NCBI GenBank assembly: GCA_029204225.1
Contig: CM055102.1
Span: forward strand, 35,210,585-35,274,584
Reading direction: 5' to 3'
Origin: Diphasiastrum complanatum
Lineage: Eukaryota; Streptophyta; Lycopodiopsida; Lycopodiales; Lycopodiaceae
DNA length: 64,000 bases
Part shown: positions 57,076-64,000 of the stretch, one piece after another
Layout: every line of letters begins with the position of its first letter
Numbering within the stretch: the first letter of the stretch is position 1
Made by a program: the position numbers and the translations under genes
The notes under the pieces: generated by a model
Seen by the model: only the letters and a program-made list of their open reading frames with translations
Database searches by the model: none
Told to the model about the DNA's origin: nothing

Positions 57076-57347
57076 TGTGAGAGATTTCAACTACTTTAGT
57101 CTAATTTAGTTACATTTGGTAAATTGTCAATAAGAGGCCAAAACTCATTTTAGACTTAGAGATAAACTTTTTGAAGTTATATTAGTTTAAAATACATTCA
57201 ATAAACACTTTTGGAAAGTGTGGGAAAGTTGGTAGTCGAGTTTGAGAGAGATTCAAATTTGAACTTTGGGTACATTGAATCTAGACCCAAAAATAGTAGG
57301 GTTTACATTTTGGAGGGAAAGCCAAGTGGCCAAATAGGGTTTGGAAA

Positions 57348-57359
57348 CTCTATAAAAGG
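57348..57359 (+). promoter_or_regulatory. Co-K LTR TATA box
   Basis: CTCTATAAAAGG, 272 bp into the LTR, conserved in the 3' LTR at about 61977-61988. Confidence 0.65.
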
Positions 57360-57513
57360 ATGTAACTCGTGAAGAGACACATATTCTCTCTTCTATCTCT
57401 CATTTCATCAATATACATGGTTCTCTTTGGGTTCTACTACTCATTGGTGCACTATCTTGGTGTTATCTTGCAATTCTATGTGTAGAATGATCATTTATTG
57501 TTATTTTCGGTTC

Positions 57514-57523
57514 CACACGTGTG
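57514..57523 (+). promoter_or_regulatory. Palindromic CACACGTGTG box (G-box core) in the Co-K LTR
   Basis: CACACGTGTG, with the CACGTG core recognised by plant bZIP and bHLH factors. It lies about 155 bp downstream of the TATA box and is conserved in the 3' LTR at 62143-62152. The function is inference. Confidence 0.45.
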
Positions 57524-57728
57524 AAATACAGTAGGGTACTGTAATTGTATGGACAACAGACATATTTTATGTTTTGGTTCATGTTTGATCAATATCTCTT
57601 AGAGTTTGCATCTCATTTTGTATGTAGATGCTGATTTTTCTACATTGGCAGGATTGCTGGTTTGCTCCTTATTGTAACCAAAGATTTGGGACATGGATTG
57701 GATCTTGAATGATCTGAAATCCCTCACA

Positions 57729-57740
57729 TGGTATCAGAGC
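57729..57740 (+). other. Primer-binding site of Co-K
   Basis: TGGTATCAGAGC, methionine-tRNA type, immediately after the 5' LTR. Confidence 0.92.
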
Positions 57741-58324
57741 TCTTGTGTCTCAGGTTATTAAAGGATCAACCATCTTTAGCAAGGATTTGGAGGAGTTACC
57801 AATGCTAGAGCATGCTAGATTGATCTCTACTCAAAAATCAGCATTTTTGCATGTGTAGAATTGATCTTTTGTATGTCAAAACTCAATATAGGGTTATATA
57901 CTTGATCAATTCCGATTTCACACTTGGTTTACTGGATTTAGATGATATTTGGTGCATTAGGAAGGTCTCATTGGAGTCTACAAGAAGATATACCAAGTTT
58001 CTAGAAATTGCATGTAGAATTTGAGATATTCAATTTTTTGTTATTTTAACCCTGATTTTGATTAGATCTCTAGTTTGTGAGGTTATAGAACTTCATTTGA
58101 GTGTGTTTCAATCTTAGGAAGTGGCAAGAATAATTAGATTGAGGATAGATCATAGGTTGATCAAGATCTCACTATTCTATGTGTTGATTTTCTAGTTAGA
58201 AGTGCTAGAAGAGATTTGAGAGGTTCCATATCTTTGTGATTTCTTCTTGAGTTCATTTTTTGACATTCAAGAGAGTGCTTTGTGCATTGGAACAGGTTGA
58301 AATAGAAGATCAGGTCACTTCAAC
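57741..58324 (+). other. Co-K leader
   Basis: 584 bp noncoding between the primer site and the ATG. Confidence 0.5.
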
Positions 58325-60724
58325 ATGGCTACAAGTGGAGGCTTTATGTTGGAGAGCAATGATAGGCTTACCTCAATCAACTATTCTACTTGGAAGGTGA
58401 GGATGGAGTCCTTATTGGAGATGAATGAGTTGATGGAGATTGTTGAAGGTATGGAGGAGAGACCTCAAGCACCTCAAGATCAAGTGAGGTATGACAAGAG
58501 AGCAAATAAAGCTCTACACATGATCAAGATGAATGTTAGCAATGAACTTCTCAAGGAAGTTGGTAAGTGCACATCATCTTTGGAGGCTTGGGAAGCTTTG
58601 AAGAAGCTTTATGAACCCAAGTCTACATCAAGAGTGCTTACTCTTAGGAGGCAAATCTCTCAAAGTTTGCAAAAGAAGGAAGAGAGTACTCATGCTTTTG
58701 TTTTTAGGGTTAAAGCATTCAATGATGAGTTAGCATGTATTGATGAAAGCATTAAGGAGGTAGAACTTGTTCAAATTATACTTAATGGCTTGTTGGATGA
58801 TCATGCTAATCTTGTTCAAAGTTTTGCTATTCAAAAGACTTTGCCAAGTATTATGGATTTTCAAGAGATCTTGGTGAATGAGGAGTATAGGCTTCAATCA
58901 AGAGGAGGTGGATCTACATCGACATCTCATTATGAAGAGGATGCTATGTTCATCAAAGGCAAGTTCAAGGGCAAAGGCAAAGGCAAGTGGTCTAAAGGGC
59001 AAGATCAAGGTGATACTTTCTCTTTTGGCAAAAAGAAAGATAAGTCTAAGTTGAAATGCTTTTATTGTGGAATCAAAGGGCATTTTGCAAATGAATGTTT
59101 GAAGAAGCAAAGAGATGAAGGTAGTAAGCAAATCAACTTTATTACTAATGATGAGGATCTAGGTGGTGGTGATTCTCTTTTGATGTGTTCTTCAAGTCCA
59201 ATATCAAGTGAAGGTGACAAAGATTCATGGTGGATTGATAGTGGAGTTAGTTCACACATGACTAGTCACAAGGAGTTCTTTACTTCTTTGGTCACTTATG
59301 ATAGAGCCAAGAAAGCAATTCACATGGCCAATGGTGGTGAGTGTGTGATTGAAGGTATTGGTTCAATTCCTATTTGTCTCTCTACTAATAGGAAAGCAAG
59401 ACTTGATGGTGTTCTTTACATTCCTTCACTTTCAAAGAATTTGCTAAGTGTTGGTCAAATGATAAAGAAAGGATACATGGTAAAGTTTGGTGGTGATGCT
59501 TGTTTCATTACAAAGGAAGAAATCTTGGTTGCTAGGGGCAATAGACAAGGTAGACTTTTCAAGCTTGATGCTTTTGTTATGGCTAACAAAAAGGATGCAA
59601 TGGAAAAGGAGATTGGTCTCAACTTTCCAAAGTTACCTTTTAGCATCAATAAGATTGGTGGATCTTATGCAAAGTCTAACAAGCTTCCTTATGCTAGATC
59701 TAGTTCAAGATCTAATATGCTTCTTGGAGATGTTCATCTTTGTGCTAACTTGGCTAGTCTTGAGGATAATGATGGTGTTTCAATGGTTCTTCATGGCAAG
59801 TGCAAGCATGCAAAAGGTAAGGAAAGAGCTAACTTCATCAATGGAGGTGAAGGTTCTTCCTTGGAAAAGATTGTTGTAATGATTTCTTTGATCATATGGA
59901 AAAGGATGTTGCTAGGTGCATGCATGAAGGCGGTGGTTCTTCTACATTATTTTGTTATGATTCGAAGAAAGTCATTTTTCCAGCAAGTGGAGTCACATGT
60001 CTTCATAAAGAGAGTAGATCAAATGGTTCTATCAAGTGAGGGAGATAGTCACAAGTCAAGAAGAAGAGAAGTATGTGAAGAGTTCAAAGTAGGATGTACT
60101 TTGAATGATGTCATTGTGAATGATAGTGAAGAAGAATCATTATCATATGATTCAGTACCTAAAACATTGAATAGAAGTTCTTGTTTGAAGAAAGAGAGTA
60201 CTTCAATCATCCTTATGTTGAAGGTACTAATCATTTTTTTCATGGCTTCTAATGTTTTTGAGATTTCTACTTCTTATGATGCAATCATTAAGAGGGAGTC
60301 TTATGAAGGAAAGAGCAATGGAAGATTGGTTCTTGGGAAGATCCAAGGCATGGATCTCACATCTCTTCATCAACTCAAAGGATTCTATGATTGTGAATTG
60401 ATCACTCATGATCAAGATGGCAAAAGGTTGGTTGGAGAAGACTACATGGAGCAAATCGAGAGGCAATTTCTTCAAGGCAAGGGAGATCTCATTGGTGAGT
60501 TTATTGAGGTTTGTTATGGACTCAAGAGGGCTGGATTTATTAGGTTTGATACTCATCTTCACCTACTCTACTTCATGTTGGATGGAAAGTTTGGAATCTA
60601 TCTTTTCATTTATGATGGTGACATTAATGACATAGTTTTCACTAACCTTTGTGGAAATTCGAGAGCAAGCAATGTTGAGATCTTGTTGGATCTAGATCAT
60701 ATGTTTGAGAGGGAGTATTTTTAA
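58325..60724 (+). CDS. Co-K gag-protease polyprotein with an RT-derived tail
   Basis: 799 codons, uninterrupted. Residues 1-200 are a copia gag (INYSTWKVRMESLLE; LKKLYEPKSTSRVLTLRRQI). Near residue 248 is the knuckle CFYCGIKGHFANEC, and near residue 302 the protease site WWIDSGVSSHMT (usual DSGAS, here DSGVS). Residues 310-420 are the pre-integrase part (LDGVLYIPSLSKNLLSVGQM). The integrase is replaced by unrelated sequence. Residues 690-799 are an RT remnant (DYMEQIERQFLQGKGDL, CYGLKRAGFIRFDTHL, FGIYLFIYDGDI), but the YVDD catalytic motif is replaced by VFTNLCG. So it can supply capsid and perhaps protease, but not reverse transcription or integration. The long open frame despite such loss suggests selection for a non-autonomous protein, or simply youth. 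The start fits: first ATG, gag follows directly. Confidence 0.82.
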   Translation: MATSGGFMLESNDRLTSINYSTWKVRMESLLEMNELMEIVEGMEERPQAPQDQVRYDKRANKALHMIKMNVSNELLKEVGKCTSSLEAWEALKKLYEPKSTSRVLTLRRQISQSLQKKEESTHAFVFRVKAFNDELACIDESIKEVELVQIILNGLLDDHANLVQSFAIQKTLPSIMDFQEILVNEEYRLQSRGGGSTSTSHYEEDAMFIKGKFKGKGKGKWSKGQDQGDTFSFGKKKDKSKLKCFYCGIKGHFANECLKKQRDEGSKQINFITNDEDLGGGDSLLMCSSSPISSEGDKDSWWIDSGVSSHMTSHKEFFTSLVTYDRAKKAIHMANGGECVIEGIGSIPICLSTNRKARLDGVLYIPSLSKNLLSVGQMIKKGYMVKFGGDACFITKEEILVARGNRQGRLFKLDAFVMANKKDAMEKEIGLNFPKLPFSINKIGGSYAKSNKLPYARSSSRSNMLLGDVHLCANLASLEDNDGVSMVLHGKCKHAKGKERANFINGGEGSSLEKIVVMISLIIWKRMLLGACMKAVVLLHYFVMIRRKSFFQQVESHVFIKRVDQMVLSSEGDSHKSRRREVCEEFKVGCTLNDVIVNDSEEESLSYDSVPKTLNRSSCLKKESTSIILMLKVLIIFFMASNVFEISTSYDAIIKRESYEGKSNGRLVLGKIQGMDLTSLHQLKGFYDCELITHDQDGKRLVGEDYMEQIERQFLQGKGDLIGEFIEVCYGLKRAGFIRFDTHLHLLYFMLDGKFGIYLFIYDGDINDIVFTNLCGNSRASNVEILLDLDHMFEREYF

Positions 60725-61722
60725 AGGTTCAGGTCTGAAGATATTCATATCTTTGATATCTTTAATGATCAAGAGAAAGGTAAGCAAGTGGAAGCGACAC
60801 ACTTTGCTTTATTCACATGTTTTGGAGAATTATCTTGTGTAGATGATGCTATGCAAGTGGATATTGGTTCTCATGGTTTTCATACTGGAAAAGCAAGTAA
60901 TGGATTGGAAAACAAATTTTGTTCAATGACTTTGATGGTCAAGAGGAAGATCAAGAGGTTGGTCTCAAAGGGCTTCAACAACACAAAAGGAAAGGTGGCA
61001 ATTTGGAGCTAGTCAAGAGCATCAAAGGAAGGTTATTTGGCAAAGATGTTATGGATCTGTTTTTACAACTTATTGAAGACTCAAGTAAGGTCAAAGGAGC
61101 AGCAAGGAAGTTTTGTTCAAGTTTACTTTACCTGTTCTATCTCATGTTTGAGCTATTTCATGTGGATGTGTGCAAATTGTCAAGATATGGACAAACTAGC
61201 TACATTGTCTTGCAATATCCTATTGTTGGAGTTGTACTAGCATTCTTGGCTGGTTTTGCTGATGGAAATGAAGCTATTAGAAGTTCATTATGTCACTCAT
61301 TCATGGCCAAGTCATAAGTGTTGATGATATCTTGTGGCAAGATGGAGATGGAGGCTCATTCATGGAGTTTTATGGTGGAGACATATCAAGAAAGGACAAA
61401 GTTGGAGGAGACAAGCAAGAAAATGGTCATCACTCACATTTATTGTTTGGTTGCTGTAATTTTCCAGAGAGTTCAAAGTTTCAAACATGGAGGAATCATT
61501 TCATTCACATTCTATTTGGTTCTTCATGTTCTAGTTATATCTTGATGTGTAAAATTGATGTAAGAAATAGTGAAGCATCCAATTTGGACACTATTCTCTA
61601 TATCAATTATGAAAGATACTTTAGAACCTTAGAAAGAATATCTATACTTAGGATGGAGATCATTCTAAAGTTGGATCAAAGTTATATTGTTAAAACTATG
61701 CCAAAACTAGTTGAAGAGGGAG
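60725..61722 (+). pseudogene. Co-K 3' internal region with an unrecognised module
   Basis: After the stop at 60722, short overlapping frames (60788-61012, 60919-61317, 61290-61727) carry no known domain. RSEDIHIFDIF continues the RT remnant. The last part (CKIDVRNSEASNLDTILYIN; RISILRMEIILKLDQSYIV) resembles the module duplicated in Co-H. A polypurine-like GTTGAAGAGGGAG (61710-61722) ends it. The piece 61047-61262 also exists alone at 19857-20070. Confidence 0.5.
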
Positions 61723-62357
61723 TGTGAGAGATTTCAACTAGTTTAGTCTAGTTTAGTTACATTTTGGTAAATTGTCAATAAGAGGCCAAAACTCACTTTT
61801 TGAAGTTATATTAGTTTAAAATACATTCAATAAACACTTTTGGAAAGTGTGGAAAAGTTGGTAGTCGAGTTTGAGAGAGATTCAAATTTGAACGTTGGGT
61901 ACATTGAATCTAGACCCAAAAATAGTAGGGTTTACATTTTGGAGGGAAAGCCAAGTGGCCAAATAGGGTTTGGAAACTCTATAAAAGGATGTAACTCATG
62001 AAGAGACACATCTTCTCTCTTCTATCTCTCATTTCATCATTATACATGGTTCTCTTTGGGTTCTACTACTCATTGGTGCACTATCTTGGTGTTATCTTGC
62101 AATTCTATGTGTAGAATGATTATCTATTGCTATTCTCGGTTCCACACGTGTGAAATACAGTAGGGTACTGTAATTGTATGGACAACAAACATATTTTATG
62201 TTTTGGTTCATGTTTGATCAATATCTCTTAGAGTTTGCATCTCATTTTGTATGTAGATGCTGATTTTTCTACATTGGCAGGATTGTTGGTTTGCTCCTTA
62301 TTGTAACCAAAGATTTGGGACATGGATTGGATCTTGAATGATCTGAAATCCTTCACA
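61723..62357 (+). repeat. Co-K 3' LTR
   Basis: TGTGAGAGATTTC ... CCTTCACA, 635 bp, closely matching the 5' LTR. Confidence 0.95.
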
Positions 62358-62362
62358 TTACC
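62358..62362. repeat. Target-site duplication of Co-K (right)
   Basis: TTACC, matching 57071-57075; Co-G integrase codons continue at once (FIDDYNKFV). Confidence 0.93.
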
Positions 62363-63067
62363 TTCATTGATGATTATAATAAATTTGTTAGAGTATATTT
62401 TATTCAGAATAAATCAGAAGCATTTGACAAATTCACAGAGTATGTGAATTGGGCAGAGAGATGCGCTGGCAACAAAGTGAAGCAGATCAGGACAGATCGA
62501 GGTGGCGAATACATCTCGAATCACTTCACTGACTTCTGCAATGATCGTGGTATCATTCATAGAAGGACTGCAGCTTACACACTACAACACAACGGTGTTG
62601 TAGAAAGAAAGAATAGGACCCTAATGGAAGCTGCCAAATGCATGATGGCATACTTGAAAGCTCCAAGAGTACTATGGGCTGAAGCGGTAGCTACAGCAGC
62701 ATACATTCAGAACAAGACAGGGAAGTCTGGTGTCCCTCACACGACACCACATGAATTATGGTGGGGTAGAAAACCCAATCTATCTCACATCAGAATCTTT
62801 GGCTGTGCACATATACCTGATAAGCTTCAAAAGAAGCTTGATGAGAAAGTTGAACGAGGATATCTGGTAGGATGTGACAACAATTCGTCATACTACAAAG
62901 TCTACATGCCAGACACAAACATTGTGAAGACAGTCAGAGATGTTAGATTTGATGAGAGCAGAACTTTTACAAGTAGCGGTGAGGAAGTCCTCCAAATCCA
63001 AGGTAGAGCCTCCAAATGTCCTCCAAGCAACCTGCAAGCTTCAAGATGCTTCCCAACTCCAAGCTAG
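62363..63067 (+). pseudogene. Co-G integrase, second part
   Basis: Continues the integrase core: FIDDYNKFVRVYFIQNKSEA, RTDRGGEYISNHF with the second catalytic aspartate, HNGVVERKNRTLMEAAK with the glutamate, then ATAAYIQNKTGK, ELWWGRKPNLSHIRIFGCA and RGYLVGCD. The frame is open from 62444 to 63067. The RT expected after integrase is not there; the sequence becomes low complexity, Pro/Ser/Lys-rich, near 62990-63140. Confidence 0.85.
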
Positions 63068-64000
63068 AATGCCTCCACCTACAAGTAAGGATCTGCAAGC
63101 CTCCAAGGATCTCTCCTCCACCTGTGTGCCTACTCTTTAAACACAAAAATAGATAACAAGCTGGCCTCAAGTATTCACCACCCAACCATAGCTAGATCCA
63201 AGCTCCAAGCAAGACCTATCTAGCACCCCCTTGCTAACCATAAACAAATCACAAGCATACCACAACACTCCATAGCATACTCAAGATCCAAACCCTACTT
63301 ATGTCCCATACCATAAGCAAGATCCAAACCTCAAGCATACTACCACAAGAAAGCACTCTACACACTAGTAGCAACACCAGAGCATAAGCCAAGCAAGCAA
63401 GAGAGATCTCCCCTCCACAATGGGCGCCCTACTACCCTCATATAGATGGCCCATGGACCCCCCAATGCACTAAGGAGTTCCATGCTCATCCAATGAGAGA
63501 GAGAGAAGCCTAGGGGAGTTAAAGAATCTCCAAGAGCCTCCATAGGCTTATGGAATGTCAAGAGACTCCTTCCATAACCTATGACTCTTTGAATGCCTTT
63601 CTTGTGGGAGTTGGGGACTCAATGGACACTTTAGAAGGGCGCCCTCCTACTAGGTCCCATTGCCCAAGTTGTGCAAGTATACTTTGGTCCTAGACCAATA
63701 AAGTGATATGGTTCAAGGTTGAGGCCCAAGGTTTAGAAAAATAGTCATCCAATGACTTTCTAACACCTCACTAGGTTCCATACGTCCATCCAAGGCATAG
63801 ACACCTATCTGTCCTTAATCAAGGACACTAGTACCTTAATCTAAGGCACCTATCCTTAATAGTAAGGGTACCTCTTATCCAAGGGTCACGTGACCCCATA
63901 CCTCCAACTAAGGTATAGTCACTTGTCTGTCCTTATCCAAGGGTACATACCCTTAATCCTAAGGGTACCTTTCCATATAGCCCCCAACACTAAATGGACT
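63068..64000. other. Unassigned region at the window edge, probable start of an LTR
   Basis: No gene recognised. 63770-63990 has repeated phrases built from 'ccttaat', 'aagggtacc' and 'ctaaggca'. On the minus strand TGTTGGGGGCTATATGG starts near 63990, a plausible LTR beginning. The rest continues beyond the window. Confidence 0.4.

Larger units (their letters stand above)
57076..57728 (+). repeat. Co-K 5' LTR
   Basis: TGTGAGAGATTTC ... CCCTCACA. It has a TATA-like CTCTATAAAAGG at 57348-57359 and a CACACGTGTG box at 57514-57523. It carries about 19 bp near 57165 that the 3' LTR lacks. Confidence 0.95.
57076..62357 (+). mobile_element. Co-K: complete non-autonomous copia-like element nested in Co-G
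   Basis: 5282 bp, LTRs of 653 and 635 bp, primer-binding site, polypurine tract and 5-bp TSD TTACC. The LTRs differ by about 15 substitutions and one 19-bp indel. The internal frame codes for gag, protease and an altered RT remnant, but not integrase or RNase H. It therefore depends on other elements. It is the youngest dated insertion here. Confidence 0.93.

Overview
This window is nuclear DNA of a land plant with a large, repeat-rich genome. It holds degenerate Ty3/gypsy and Ty1/copia LTR retrotransposons, CACTA transposon pieces, a probable Penelope-like reverse transcriptase remnant, long (CT/GA)n tracts and nothing bacterial in layout. No intact host gene, rRNA, tRNA or CRISPR array was found. 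A non-angiosperm (fern, lycophyte, liverwort or gymnosperm) is my guess, based on the Penelope-like and bacterial-type methyltransferase remnants; the sequence does not prove it.

Layout. (1) 206-3390, minus strand: a 5'-truncated, multi-exon pseudogene that fuses a ParB-like domain to a beta-class DNA amino-methyltransferase. Splice sites and phases are conserved, but stops and frameshifts are present. This is the least expected item in the window. (2) 3391-6717: a mosaic of short gypsy and copia fragments joined directly, running into the accessory-ORF part of gypsy element Gy-B (plus strand). (3) 6723-18564, minus strand: a complete but mutated gypsy element, Gy-A, with two LTRs, a primer-binding site, gag-PR-RT-RNaseH-INT, an extra 3' ORF carrying an internal inversion, and a 5-bp target duplication ATCCA. 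It is inserted in Gy-B, whose 3' end resumes at 18570-19856. (4) 19857-24424: a copia-derived scrap, a Penelope-like RT pseudogene, and a gag-protease module of another gypsy family. (5) 24425-29310: a 2-kb LTR with leader, then gypsy fragment Gy-C (minus). (6) 29515-33729: two CACTA remnants in opposite orientation, one with its subterminal repeats and terminal inverted repeat. (7) 33900-46930: an LTR with RT scrap (minus), a 2-kb solo LTR (minus), and gypsy Gy-E 3' LTR and accessory ORF (minus), split by copia-like element Co-H (plus). (8) 46930-53840: gypsy Gy-F (plus), which has lost its RT. (9) 53841-63067: copia Co-G (plus), interrupted inside its integrase by Co-K (57076-62357), a young non-autonomous copia element with near-identical LTRs, TSD TTACC and a 799-codon ORF. 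(10) 63068-64000: unassigned, probably entering another LTR.

How the parts relate. The insertions give a relative history: Gy-A into Gy-B, Gy-B next to a Co-K-family scrap, Co-H into Gy-E, Co-K into Co-G, Co-G into Gy-F. Gy-A, Gy-B, Gy-E and Gy-F share a poorly characterised coiled-coil accessory ORF between pol and the 3' LTR. Co-H and Co-K share an unrecognised module in their 3' halves. The LTRs of Co-G's insert (Co-K), Co-H and the 34-kb element carry a palindromic CACACGTGTG box. Many inactivating changes are C-to-T type nonsense codons (TGA, TAA), as expected from cytosine methylation of silenced repeats.
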